Part shown: positions 16,988 through 24,652 of the stretch, piece after piece
Position numbering within the stretch: position 1 is the first letter of the stretch
Layout of the letters: every line of letters starts with the position of its first letter
Assembly (NCBI GenBank): GCA_016190925.1
Contig: JACPPQ010000158.1
Span: 1-39,606, forward strand
Source: Chloroflexota bacterium
GTDB lineage: Bacteria > Chloroflexota > Dehalococcoidia > Dehalococcoidales > JACPPQ01
Reading direction: 5' to 3'
DNA: 39,606 bases
The notes under the pieces: generated by a model
Seen by the model: the letters and a program-made list of their open reading frames with translations, nothing else
What the model was told of the DNA's origin: nothing
Database searches by the model: none
Made by a program: the position numbers and the translations under genes

Positions 16988-17302
16988 ATGACAATGAAAA
17001 AAGTTTACGGATACCTCTTTAAGGTCATTGCTGAAAAGGTAGACTCCGGGTACGTTGCTTACGCTCCTGGTGTGGGTGGCGTTTACGAAGAAGGTAAAAC
17101 TCGTAGTGAAGCAATAAGTAATGCCTATGAAGCTGCTTGCGCAATCCTTGAAGTGCGTTTTCAACGCAATGACCTTATTTTAGAAGATAGCGACAATCTG
17201 AAGTTGTTAACAGCTCCACCTCAACGACAGTACATTGCCAGGATACCAAATTTGAAAGATGGATACATTGCTACCCCATGCTGTGCGGTTCCGTCGGTGT
17301 AA
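16988..17302 (+). CDS. hicB: HicB-family antitoxin
   Basis: This 104-residue protein has the HicB N-terminal fold: YGYLFKVIAEKVDSGYVAYAPG, VGGVYEEGKTRSEAISNAYEAACAIL, then a variable tail. In HicAB systems HicB blocks the HicA RNase and represses the operon. The start may be 16988 or the next ATG at 16994; GAGAGG upstream fits the latter slightly better. HicA follows 5 bp after the stop, so gene order is hicB-hicA, the reverse of many characterised systems. No clear C-terminal DNA-binding domain is visible. Confidence 0.75.
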   Translation: MTMKKVYGYLFKVIAEKVDSGYVAYAPGVGGVYEEGKTRSEAISNAYEAACAILEVRFQRNDLILEDSDNLKLLTAPPQRQYIARIPNLKDGYIATPCCAVPSV

Positions 17303-17307
17303 TATAT

Positions 17308-17601
17308 ATGGAACTACCTTTCCCTCGTAAGAAATGGACAGGGCAAGACTGGGACCAGATCAAAAACCTCACAAAAATAGACCTGATTGCGCTCCTCCAG
17401 AAGGACATAAGGTGGAAGCAGGTTGAAAGTAAGGGCGGAAGACACATCTTCTATAATCCTCAGCACAAACCACCACATCAGTATTTAGCCATTCATTTTC
17501 ACAGAGAAGGATTCAGAGACAAAGGCCTCTTGCGTCAAGTTCTTGACCACTGGTGTTGTACGCGGGAGGATTTTGTCCGCTGGAAAGTCATAAAGCGCTA
17601 A
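17308..17601 (+). CDS. hicA: HicA-family toxin
   Basis: This 97-residue protein carries the HicA double-stranded-RNA-binding-like core: LIALLQKDIRWKQVESKGGRHIFYNP, with the catalytic His of the G.H motif, then LAIHFHREGFRDKGLLRQVLDH. HicA toxins cleave mRNA. The chosen ATG is 17308, 5 bp after the hicB stop; an in-frame ATG at 17278 would overlap hicB and has no ribosome-binding site. An N-terminal extension of about 20 residues (MELPFPRKKWTGQDWDQIKN) precedes the core. The catalytic His is present, so the toxin may be functional. Confidence 0.75.
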   Translation: MELPFPRKKWTGQDWDQIKNLTKIDLIALLQKDIRWKQVESKGGRHIFYNPQHKPPHQYLAIHFHREGFRDKGLLRQVLDHWCCTREDFVRWKVIKR

Positions 17602-17706
17602 TCTGTTATCTTGTAGCACAATTTCACCAACAATCCAAACATAATCCACTATCCCTCGCTCCCATCGCTAGCGTTACACAATAGAATCTGCCAGTTAGAG
17701 ACAGGA

Positions 17707-17943
17707 ATGGGCAGTACAAGTAAACCGAGAAAAGAGCGGGACTATTACTCCAGTCTCCCCTACAACATCATCGTTGAGCAGTGGGACGATGGGGAGGGGC
17801 CTTACTGGGTTGCCCGGGTTGTGGAACTTCCCCATTGCCTGATTCATGGTGAAACACCTGAAGAGGCCATCAGGGAGATTGAGGAAGTCAAGCGGGAATG
17901 GATAAAGTCCAACCTGGAGAGAGGACTAGAGATACCGGAATGA
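17707..17943 (+). CDS. HicB-like orphan antitoxin
   Basis: This 78-residue protein contains the HicB-type segment LPYNIIVEQWDDGEGPYWVARVVELP, then HGETPEEAIREIEEVKREWI. It ends without a DNA-binding domain. It lies 105 bp after the HicA gene and is followed by the fumarase genes, with no HicA of its own, so it is either an orphan or a second antitoxin for the neighbouring pair. The ATG follows AGAGACAGGA. Confidence 0.7.
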   Translation: MGSTSKPRKERDYYSSLPYNIIVEQWDDGEGPYWVARVVELPHCLIHGETPEEAIREIEEVKREWIKSNLERGLEIPE

Positions 17944-18011
17944 CATAAACGCAATACTTTTCAGGCAACGCTCATCGAGGGAGAGGAAATCTGTTATTGG
18001 GGACAATGTGA

Positions 18012-18887
18012 ATGAGCAATGAGGTAGTTCAACAGAGTAAAATCAGAGAAATCCAGGCAATCCAGGTTACACAGGCAATCATTCACCTGTGCCAGCAGGC
18101 AAACTTCTCACTGGGGAAGGATGTGCTGGCGGCCATTCAAAAAGCGCAGGCAGAGGAAAAGTCCCCGCTGGGCAGGGATATCCTGGGCCAGCTACTCGAA
18201 AACGCCGCCCTTGCGGACCGGGAGCAGTTGCCCCTGTGTCAGGACTGCGGGGTAACCGTGGTCTTCCTGGAAATCGGCCAGAATGTTCATATCAACGGTG
18301 GAGACCTGCATTCCGCCGTTCAGGAAGGGGTAAGGCAGGGTTATGCCAAAACCTATCTCCGTAAGTCCATGGTGGCAAAGCCATTCTCCGATAGAATAAA
18401 CACCACGGATAATACCCCTGCAATCATCCACACGGAGATAGTCCCGGGTGACCGCCTGAAAATCACGATAATGTGCAAAGGCGCCGGCTCTGAGAATATG
18501 AGCCGGTTTGCCATTCTCAAACCCTCGGAGGGACGTCAGGGCGTCGTGGACTTCGTGGTCAAAGCGGTCGATGAAGCCGGGGCGAATCCCTGTCCTCCCC
18601 TGGTAGTAGGAGTTGGCATCGGCGGAACGGCGGAAATGGCGATGCTGCTCGCAAAGAAGTCCCTTATTCGTCCCGTTGGAAGCCCCAACCTCGACCCGGA
18701 GGTAGCCGGTCTGGAGCAGGAAATCCTGGAGAGAGTCAATGCCCTGGGCGTCGGCACGCAGGGTCTCGGCGGCAGCATTACCGCGCTGGCAGTCCACGCC
18801 GAAGCCATGCCTGCGCACATCGGAAGCCTGCCGGTGGCGGTAAACCTGCAATGCCATAGCCACCGCCACAGAGAGGCGATAATATGA
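18012..18887 (+). CDS. Class I fumarate hydratase, alpha subunit
   Basis: This 291-residue protein matches the N-terminal half of class I iron-sulfur fumarases and tartrate dehydratases. Conserved cysteines occur in LPLCQDCG (Cys76, Cys79), NPCPPLVVG (Cys194) and LQCHSHRH near the end; one from each is expected to hold the 4Fe-4S cluster. KGAGSENMS and GVGIGGTAEMA are also typical. The enzyme hydrates fumarate to malate, or acts on L-tartrate in relatives. The ATG start has a weak upstream site. The gene overlaps the beta subunit by four bases (ATGA). Confidence 0.92.
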   Translation: MSNEVVQQSKIREIQAIQVTQAIIHLCQQANFSLGKDVLAAIQKAQAEEKSPLGRDILGQLLENAALADREQLPLCQDCGVTVVFLEIGQNVHINGGDLHSAVQEGVRQGYAKTYLRKSMVAKPFSDRINTTDNTPAIIHTEIVPGDRLKITIMCKGAGSENMSRFAILKPSEGRQGVVDFVVKAVDEAGANPCPPLVVGVGIGGTAEMAMLLAKKSLIRPVGSPNLDPEVAGLEQEILERVNALGVGTQGLGGSITALAVHAEAMPAHIGSLPVAVNLQCHSHRHREAII

Positions 18888-19459
18888 CGATTGAAAAGAC
18901 GGAAACCATCAATATTACTTCTCCGCTGGACATCGAGACGGTGGAAAAGCTTCACGCAGGCGACCGTGTACTGCTCAGCGGGGTCATCTATGTCGCCCGC
19001 GATGCCGCTCACAAGAGGCTGGTACACGCCCTGGACCAGGGTGAGGAGCTACCCTTCGACCCGAAAGGGCAAACTCTGTACTACATGGGGCCGTCTCCCG
19101 CTCCGCCCGGACGGAAAATCGGCTCGGTCGGGCCGACCACCAGCACCCGCATGGACAGCTATACCCCTCGCCTGCTTGCCGCCGGGGTAAGAGCGATGAT
19201 AGGCAAGGGCAGCCGTTCCGCGGAAGTCAGAGAGTCCATAAAGGAATATAAAGCGGTGTATTTCGTTGCCACAGGCGGTGCCGGCGCCCTGCTGCACAGG
19301 ACCATCAAAAATGTCGAGCCTGTAGCCTATGAAGACCTGGGTGCGGAGGCCGTCCTGCGTCTTCTAGTAGAGGATTTCCCTCTCATTGTAGCCAATGACA
19401 TCTACGGGGGAGATGTGTTCGAGCAGGGCAGGGCGGAATACCGCAGAGGAGGGAACTAG
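18884..19459 (+). CDS. Class I fumarate hydratase, beta subunit
   Basis: This 191-residue protein matches the C-terminal half of class I fumarases: LHAGDRVLLSGVIYVARDAAHKR (about 25-47), YYMGPSPAPPGRKIGSVGPTTSTRMD, MIGKGSRS and YFVATGGAGAL. It assembles with the alpha subunit encoded just before it, with which it overlaps by four bases. Two-subunit fumarases are common in anaerobes. It lies three bases before the HIT gene. Confidence 0.93.
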   Translation: MTIEKTETINITSPLDIETVEKLHAGDRVLLSGVIYVARDAAHKRLVHALDQGEELPFDPKGQTLYYMGPSPAPPGRKIGSVGPTTSTRMDSYTPRLLAAGVRAMIGKGSRSAEVRESIKEYKAVYFVATGGAGALLHRTIKNVEPVAYEDLGAEAVLRLLVEDFPLIVANDIYGGDVFEQGRAEYRRGGN

Positions 19460-19462
19460 CGA

Positions 19463-19804
19463 ATGGACTGCATTTTCTGTCAAATCGCTTCCGGCAAGAT
19501 TCCCGGCGAAATCCTCTATCAGGATGAAGAACTGGTTGCCTTCCCGGATAAATTCCCCCAGGCGCCGGTCCACATACTCATCATCCCCAAAAAGCACATC
19601 GCCTCCCTTGCGGAGCTATCCCAGGCTGAGACCCCAATCATAGGGCGCATGGCAGACGTAGCCAACCAGATGGCCAGGAAAAAGGGCGTCTTCGGGAGGG
19701 GCTACCGGCTGGTCATCAACTGCGGCAAAGAAGGGGGGCAAATTGTTCCCCACCTCCACATGCACCTTCTGGGAGGCAAACAGCTCCCCGGCAAGCTGGC
19801 TTAG
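19463..19804 (+). CDS. HIT-family (HINT-like) nucleotide hydrolase
   Basis: This 113-residue protein has the histidine triad HLHMH (near residues 98-102) and an N-terminal CIFC pair. It has the usual HINT core (KIPGEILYQDEELVAF, HILIIPKKHI, INCGKEGGQIVPHLHMHLLGG). HINT proteins hydrolyse purine nucleoside phosphoramidates and acyl adenylates. It follows the fumarase beta gene by three bases, so is cotranscribed with it. Confidence 0.94.
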   Translation: MDCIFCQIASGKIPGEILYQDEELVAFPDKFPQAPVHILIIPKKHIASLAELSQAETPIIGRMADVANQMARKKGVFGRGYRLVINCGKEGGQIVPHLHMHLLGGKQLPGKLA

Positions 19805-19812
19805 CTCCCTAT

Positions 19813-19950
19813 CGGATTAATGGATGAACTAATCCGGTTAAGTTGCGGCATTTGTCATTCTCCGCGTAGGCGGAGAATCCACGCTACTGGCTATCCATGT
19901 AATGTAGTATTCACCAATCGATTTAATGGATTCCCCTCCTTCGAGGGGAA
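19813..19950. terminator. Three stacked hairpins between convergent genes
   Basis: CGGATTA/TAATCCG (19813-19836), TTCTCCGC-GTAG-GCGGAGAA (19858-19877) and TTCCCCTC-CTTC-GAGGGGAA (19931-19950) are perfect stem-loops. They lie between the plus-strand HIT gene and the minus-strand NUDIX gene. The last two belong to the dispersed TGTCATTC-type repeats. They probably stop transcription from both sides, though T-runs are absent. Confidence 0.55.
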
Positions 19951-19962
19951 TGACATAAGGAA

Positions 19963-20499
19963 CTAGCGGCCTTCCCGGTATCTCAGGTAGAAGAGCAAAC
20001 CGGCGATGCTCTTGGAATCGCAGATAGCGCCGGAGGAGATAAGCTCAGAGAGGCCATGTACGGGTACCTTGACCAGTTTAATGCCTTCCGTATCTTCGGC
20101 GCTGAGGGGGGCGGGGGTAAGCTCGCTGGCCAGGTAAAGATGAAGAAATTCGGTGGCGTAGCCTGGCGCGGAATAGAAGCCGCACAGTCTTTCTAATTTA
20201 TGAGGCAGGAAGCCGGTCTCTTCCCGCATTTCACGGCGCACCGCCTCTTCGGCATCTTCCCCCGGGTCGATTCCGCCGGCAGGTATCTCAAGCATCTGCC
20301 TTTCGGCCGCCTTGCGATACTGGCTGACCAGCAGGATGTTGCCATCACCATCGATGGGTATGACAGCGATGCAGTCTGGGTGCTCCACTATCTCCCGTGT
20401 GGTCTCGCGTCCGTCAGCCCCGATAATGGTGTCAATCCGCAGCTTTATTGCGCGCCCGCTGAAAATCACTTCGCTGGAAATCGTCTTCTCTTTAGCCAG
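19963..20499 (-). CDS. NUDIX hydrolase, ADP-ribose pyrophosphatase type
   Basis: This protein of about 178 residues has the NUDIX box GGIDPGEDAEEAVRREMREETGF, followed at the right distance by the SAPGYATEFLHLYLA segment typical of ADP-ribose pyrophosphatases. The start is unusual. The only ATG/GTG/TTG start in frame is GTG at 20469, which cuts into the first strand and has no ribosome-binding site. A CTG at 20499 lies 4 bp after GGGGAGGT and would add KEKTISSE, matching the usual family N-terminus, so I favour it. A GTG start giving 168 residues is the alternative. Confidence 0.9.
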   Translation of the reverse strand: MAKEKTISSEVIFSGRAIKLRIDTIIGADGRETTREIVEHPDCIAVIPIDGDGNILLVSQYRKAAERQMLEIPAGGIDPGEDAEEAVRREMREETGFLPHKLERLCGFYSAPGYATEFLHLYLASELTPAPLSAEDTEGIKLVKVPVHGLSELISSGAICDSKSIAGLLFYLRYREGR

Positions 20500-20519
20500 A
20501 TTGACCTCCCCGCGTTAAA

Positions 20520-20825
20520 TTCCAAATCCCAAACAATTTGTCATCGCCTTAGGCGGACCCCGAACGATTAAAATTCAGTATGGGCGTCTTTGCGAGCTGC
20601 CGAGGGCCAGCGAAGCAATCCCTATTGTAATCATGTAAAAACCGCTCGGTCTTATTAAGTCAAACACCGAGATTGCTTCATCCGCCAGAGGCGGATTCGC
20701 AACGACATTTTCATCGAGACTTTATTCCCCGGTCGGAATCCAGACATTGTCTATCCACCCACATGGATTCTGCTTCTGTTGAAGGACGCTGGAGTAACAA
20801 GACTCGCGTTTCTTATATGCAACCA
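20520..20825. repeat. Intergenic stretch with dispersed CTTTGCGAG repeat
   Basis: The region between the NUDIX and acetyltransferase genes contains a second copy (about 20585-20705) of the repeat at 16655-16772: GTCTTTGCGAG, GAAGCAATC, ACCGAGATTGC, a CCGCCAGAGGCGG hairpin and CGCAACGACA. Nothing coding was seen. Confidence 0.55.
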
Positions 20826-21284
20826 CTACTTTGCGTGGTAGACGAGAGCCACCTCTTCGCAGTCGGGGAACTTGGGACAGCGGTAGCATTCCGTCCATAC
20901 CTTGCGCGGCAACTGCATCTTGTCCACCTGGGAAAAACCGCACGATTCGAAAAAGGCGGGCTTGTAGGTCAGGCAGAAAATAGTCGAAAGCCCAAGCCCC
21001 TTCGCCTCCGCCAGGCAGGCTTCCACCAGTTGGGTGCCGGCTTTCTTCCTCTGGCTCTCTTCTGAGACAGCCACAGAGCGGATTTCGGCAAGGTCCGACC
21101 AGTTGATATGCAGGGCGGCGCAGGCAACTACCTGTCCGCCTTCTCTCGACACAAAATAGTCCCTGATATTTTCGTATATCTCGCTGAGGGGACGTGCCAG
21201 CATCTCATCTTTGTTGGCGAAGAAGTTGATTAACTGGTATATCTGGGGAACATCACTTATTCTAGCCTTTTCTACCGAGTCCAA
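20826..21284 (-). CDS. GNAT N-acetyltransferase, N-acetylglutamate synthase-like
   Basis: This is a 152-residue GNAT-fold acetyltransferase. The core has EIRSVAVSEESQRKKAGTQLVEACL (acetyl-CoA loop, about residues 67-91) and CLTYKPAFFESCGFSQV. The C-terminal KVWTECYRCPKFPDCEEVAL (four Cys) is characteristic of short ArgA-like acetyltransferases, so arginine synthesis is a reasonable guess. The start is TTG at 21284, one base after the NAD kinase stop, with AAAGGA upstream, so it is coupled to that gene. Confidence 0.85.
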   Translation of the reverse strand: MDSVEKARISDVPQIYQLINFFANKDEMLARPLSEIYENIRDYFVSREGGQVVACAALHINWSDLAEIRSVAVSEESQRKKAGTQLVEACLAEAKGLGLSTIFCLTYKPAFFESCGFSQVDKMQLPRKVWTECYRCPKFPDCEEVALVYHAK

Positions 21285-21285
21285 G

Positions 21286-22116
21286 TTATTGCTTTCCTTT
21301 CAATCTCTGTTCCAGGGTGCTGTAGAATGACCGGGGGTGAATCCTCAAGAAGCGAATTATCTCAGGGCTGCGCTTCACCTTAATCATAGCATTATTCGCT
21401 AACGGAATGTTAATATGGCCGTCGATGCTCATGGCAGCCTCGTGAGTGGTGCAAAGACGCAGCTCGACTTCGGTTGTGGATGGCAGCACCAGTTTATACG
21501 ATGAGCCCAGATGCGGCAGGATGGGCAGGAGGAGGAACTCCTTTGCCTGGGGGTGAAGTATGGGGCCGCCGCTTGCGAGGGAATAGGCTGTGCTGCCGGT
21601 GGCAGTAGCCACAATTACGCCATCGGCCCTGTAGGTAGTCAGAAGTTCACCATCGATAGTGGCCGCGACGTTTATCATCCTGGCTATCGTGCCGTGAGCG
21701 ATAACAAGGTCGTTCAGAGCGTGATAGATGCCGGGCGAGGTCTGCCCCGGTTGCAACAGCCCGACCTCGAGCATCGCCCGTTCGTCAATCCATCCTCTGC
21801 CATCGAGCAGGGCCGGCAGCTTCTCCTTGACTTCGCCGGTGCTCAGTTCGGTCATGAAACCGAGCTTGCCCAGGTTTATGCCAGCCACAGGGATTCCGGA
21901 GGGGTATGCCACCTGCGCCGCCCTCAATATTGTGCCATCGCCGCCTGTAGTGAGGAGCATCTCCGTGCCGTTCAGCAGAGAGCTGGCCTTCTCCACTTCC
22001 CATGCAGAGCTTACCCATGAAGCGACACCGTGCGCATGCAGGAAGTCCGCCACTTCCCGGGCTACACCGCTGGCAGCTTCAATGAAGGGATGGTACAGAA
22101 TGCCGACCTTTTTCAC
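21286..22116 (-). CDS. nadK: NAD kinase
   Basis: This 276-residue enzyme phosphorylates NAD to NADP. It shows the GGDGTILRAA motif (about residues 58-67), GINLGKLGFMTEL, the NDLVIAHG segment (about 134-141), and YRADGVIVATATGSTAYSLASGGPILHP, all characteristic of the family. The start is GTG at 22116; the beginning KKVGILYHP fits the family N-terminus. The GNAT gene follows one base after its stop. Confidence 0.96.
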   Translation of the reverse strand: MKKVGILYHPFIEAASGVAREVADFLHAHGVASWVSSAWEVEKASSLLNGTEMLLTTGGDGTILRAAQVAYPSGIPVAGINLGKLGFMTELSTGEVKEKLPALLDGRGWIDERAMLEVGLLQPGQTSPGIYHALNDLVIAHGTIARMINVAATIDGELLTTYRADGVIVATATGSTAYSLASGGPILHPQAKEFLLLPILPHLGSSYKLVLPSTTEVELRLCTTHEAAMSIDGHINIPLANNAMIKVKRSPEIIRFLRIHPRSFYSTLEQRLKGKQ

Positions 22117-22248
22117 AGCCCTGCCCTGCCTCTCGATTCCAGGCGCAAAAATCAGGGGAACAATGGAAGTCTAGCATCGTGCGCTTTCAAGTGTCAAGAA
22201 AGGGGACATCCGCAACAATCCAGTCTCCCCTTCTCAAGACCTCACCAC

Positions 22249-22278
22249 TTGACATCCTGCCCCACATTTAGTAATGTG
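22249..22278 (+). promoter_or_regulatory. Nitroreductase promoter with overlapping dyad
   Basis: TTGACA (22249-22254), a 17-bp spacer and TAATGT (22272-22277) form a good promoter. A perfect dyad CACATT-TAGT-AATGTG (22263-22278) overlaps the -10 box, suggesting repressor control. Confidence 0.65.
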
Positions 22279-22303
22279 CCAGATAGAGCAAAGGAGGTAA
22301 ATG

Positions 22304-22972
22304 ATGGACGCCATAGAAGCTATCCGCAGCCGCAGAAGCATCCGGGTGTTCAAACCCGAGCCAGTTCCCCGCAAGGTGTTACAAGAGGTACTGGATGCCA
22401 GCCGATGGGCGCCGTCATGGGCCAACAGCCAGCCGTGGGAGTTCGCAGTGGTAGGCGGCAAGGTGCTGGACCAGCTCAAGGACCGTCTCGAGGAGAGGGT
22501 CAAAGCAAAATCGCCGGAGTCCCCGGAAATCCCAAAGCCGGGCTTTACCGGCCAATATCTCGCCCGGATAGAACGCACGCGGGACATCCTGGATAGTTTC
22601 CGGTATCCGCCGGGAGTTGAAATTACACCAGAAAGAAGAGCCGAGTACGTGGCTAAGGCATCACGCTTCCTGGGCGCGCCAAACGGCATCATCGTCTACA
22701 TAGAAAGGTCGCTGGGGCCTTACGCCATCTTCGATGCGGGCATGATGGCGCAGACCATCTGCCTTACCGCCCACGCCATGGGGCTGGGCACATGTCTTAT
22801 GGCGAGGGTGACTTATTTCCCGGATATTCTGAGAGAGGTACTCAAGATACCGGAATCGAAGCTCATTGTTATCGGTATAGCTATCGGCTACCCGGACCCG
22901 AAGGCCAACTACAATAACTACGTGCGCTCCCGCGAGCCGCTGGACACGATGGTGAACTGGCACGGGATATAA
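22304..22972 (+). CDS. Nitroreductase-family FMN oxidoreductase
   Basis: This 222-residue flavoprotein of the nitroreductase family has the N-terminal FMN-binding pattern AIRSRRSIRVFKPEPVP, then ASRWAPSWANSQPWEF (about 35-50), and the C-terminal MMAQTICLTAHAMGLGTCLMARV and IGYPDPKANYNN. Substrate is unknown; the family includes quinone and nitro-group reductases and dehalogenase-like members. ATG at 22304 is preferred over 22301 because AAGGAGGT (22291-22298) then has normal spacing. It has its own promoter and stands alone. Confidence 0.92.
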   Translation: MDAIEAIRSRRSIRVFKPEPVPRKVLQEVLDASRWAPSWANSQPWEFAVVGGKVLDQLKDRLEERVKAKSPESPEIPKPGFTGQYLARIERTRDILDSFRYPPGVEITPERRAEYVAKASRFLGAPNGIIVYIERSLGPYAIFDAGMMAQTICLTAHAMGLGTCLMARVTYFPDILREVLKIPESKLIVIGIAIGYPDPKANYNNYVRSREPLDTMVNWHGI

Positions 22973-23024
22973 CGTAACCAAACAAGCCCAATGTACGCAA
23001 CAAACTTAATAAACCGGAGTTAAA

Positions 23025-23648
23025 ATGGCAGCAGCAATAGTCGGTATCATCATTTTCCTGATTGCCGCACCAAGAATAGTCAAGAAGTGGTATCACCGCC
23101 CCGCCCCGGCACACATCGGGCCGTTCCTTAGCAGTCCTTTAAGATTCTTGATGCAACCGCCCGATAAGATAATCGAGCGTAGCGGCATCAAGCCGGGGAT
23201 GACGGTGCTCGACCTCGGCTGCGGGAGCGGGGCCTTCACCATTCCTGTCGCCAGGGCAGTCGGAGAGCAGGGCAAAGTGATTGCCGTGGACATACAAAGG
23301 GCAATGCTGCGGCAGTTGAAGCGCAAGCTGGCAAAAGCCAAGAACCACGATATAAAGAACATCGAAGTAAGGCATGACAGCGCGTATAACCTGCCGATGG
23401 CGGACGGGACGGTGGACCTGGCGCTGATGGTGACCAGCCTGCCGGAGATGGCGGAAAGGGAAAGGGCGCTGCGGGAGGTAAGGCGGGTATTGAAACCCGG
23501 AGGAATCCTGGCGGTGAGCGAGATGATTATCGACCCGGACTTTCCCTGGCGCTCTACCACCATCAAGCTCTGCGAGGGTGAGGGATTTGTGGTGGAGGAG
23601 AGCCTCGGAAAGTGGTGGAGCTACACGGTGAGGTTTCGGCGAAAATAG
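23025..23648 (+). CDS. Membrane-anchored SAM-dependent methyltransferase
   Basis: This 207-residue class I methyltransferase resembles UbiE/MenG. An N-terminal hydrophobic segment (residues 2-17) could anchor it. The SAM-binding motif is VLDLGCGSGAFTIPVAR (about 61-77), followed by VIAVDIQRAML and a GGILAVSEMIIDP segment. The start has GGAG upstream (CGGAGTTAAAATG). The last codons (RRK and stop) fall inside a 58-bp direct repeat (23639-23696) that is repeated after the HicB gene at 24538. The substrate is not evident. Confidence 0.88.
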   Translation: MAAAIVGIIIFLIAAPRIVKKWYHRPAPAHIGPFLSSPLRFLMQPPDKIIERSGIKPGMTVLDLGCGSGAFTIPVARAVGEQGKVIAVDIQRAMLRQLKRKLAKAKNHDIKNIEVRHDSAYNLPMADGTVDLALMVTSLPEMAERERALREVRRVLKPGGILAVSEMIIDPDFPWRSTTIKLCEGEGFVVEESLGKWWSYTVRFRRK

Positions 23649-23696
23649 CTATCAGCTTCGAGTTTTCCCTATTATATATAAAACGAGAGGGAGTTA
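23639..23696 (+). repeat. Direct repeat 1, left copy
   Basis: 58 bp, about 51 identical to 24529-24586. It starts in the last codons of the methyltransferase gene (GCGAAAATAGC) and ends with AAACGAGAGGGAGTTA. A TGGCCAG/CTGGCCA hairpin (23701-23726) follows only this copy. The two copies bracket the HicA/HicB cassette. Confidence 0.8.
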
Positions 23697-23858
23697 CCAC
23701 TGGCCAGACAGGGGGATGGCTGGCCACATGGTAATTAATTTCCATCCGTTCTGTGTATGGCTACAGAGAAGATTCTACCACATAACAAGCGAGAGGTACC
23801 ATCTACTTTGGGGTGACTGAAATGTATTCATTGACTGGGTGCTACCATATATGCTAGC

Positions 23859-24101
23859 ATTAAATCGAAGAAATGGGTAAGGCTAGTAAGCGGGAACAAA
23901 AGAATCCGGCAGAATGTCAAGAACGTTAGCCTGGAAGATTTTGAATGGCTTATCTGCCAGTACGGTACCATGGAGTTTGGCGGCAACCACGCCCTAGCAA
24001 GCATCGGGAATGTACGCTATCCTTATAGGAGGCAAAATCCGGTCAATTTCCATTACGTAGCCGAGTTATTAAAGATTATCGACAGTCAACAGACGGAGTA
24101 G
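23859..24101 (+). pseudogene. HicA-like toxin remnant lacking a start codon
   Basis: The frame reads IKSKKWVRLVSGNKRIRQNVK, NVSLEDFEWLICQYG, FGGNHALASIGNVRYPYRR and ends YVAELLKIIDSQQTE at TAG 24099-24101. This is a HicA-like protein with the conserved GG.H. No ATG, GTG or TTG exists in frame after the upstream stop at 23832. An ATG at 23873 is in another frame and stops after 18 codons. A promoter-like TTGACT-18-TAGCAT (23831-23860) overlaps its beginning. I read it as 5'-truncated or frameshifted; an ATT start at 23859 is possible but unlikely. HicB follows 14 bp later. Confidence 0.6.
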
Positions 24102-24115
24102 GTCAGGAGGGGAAG

Positions 24116-24538
24116 ATGGAAAAGAGCATCGAGTATTATATGGATTTGCCCTATACCATCGTGGTGAAAAAAGAGAAGGACAATAAGGGTGAGGATTGCT
24201 ATATATCTCGTTTGCTGGAGATACCGCATGTTCTGGGTGACGGGAAAACACCGCAGGAAGCCATGGAGTGCCTGAATATGCATATGAGGATGGCAATCAA
24301 AGCATATTTAAGGGACGGGATACCGATAGCCGAACCGCAGACGGAGTACAGCGGTAATATCAACATCCGGGTGGACCCGGAACTGCACGCTAATTTAGCC
24401 CGGGAAGCCGCAGTCTATGATATCAGCCTGAACAAATACACGGCGTTGATACTGGAAAGACGAAAGATAGGTATGCAACCGACATCGGCAAACCGCCTGG
24501 TGCGGGGGAAGAGGTCGAGTGCTGGTATGCGAAAATAG
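24116..24538 (+). CDS. hicB: HicB-family antitoxin with ribbon-helix-helix end
   Basis: This 140-residue antitoxin has an N-terminal HicB fold (YYMDLPYTIVVKKEKDNKGEDCYISRLLEIP, then GDGKTPQEAMECLNMHMRMAI). Its C-terminal Arc-like ribbon-helix-helix (NINIRVDPELHANLAREAAVY, then ISLNKYTALILERR) is for operator binding. The ATG follows AGGAGGGGAAG. It lies 14 bp after the HicA-like remnant. The final codons (MRK and stop) fall inside direct repeat 1, right copy. With its toxin damaged it may persist as an anti-toxin or regulator. Confidence 0.85.
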   Translation: MEKSIEYYMDLPYTIVVKKEKDNKGEDCYISRLLEIPHVLGDGKTPQEAMECLNMHMRMAIKAYLRDGIPIAEPQTEYSGNINIRVDPELHANLAREAAVYDISLNKYTALILERRKIGMQPTSANRLVRGKRSSAGMRK

Positions 24539-24586
24539 CGGTCAGCTTAGGGTTTTTCCTATTAAATACAAAACGAGAGGGAGTTA
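24529..24586 (+). repeat. Direct repeat 1, right copy
   Basis: Copy of 23639-23696, 890 bp away in the same orientation. As in the left copy, it starts in the last codons of a gene (here hicB) and runs about 48 bp past the stop. Confidence 0.8.
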
Positions 24587-24652
24587 TTGGAACGGACAGG
24601 GTGAATGATTGGCTTTCCATGAGTACGTTAAAAAATGCTCGCCTGTTCTATG

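Noticed and set aside
23873-23929. Short frame from ATG 23873 as the true start of the HicA-like protein
   Set aside because: It is in a different frame and stops after 18 codons before the conserved HicA region.
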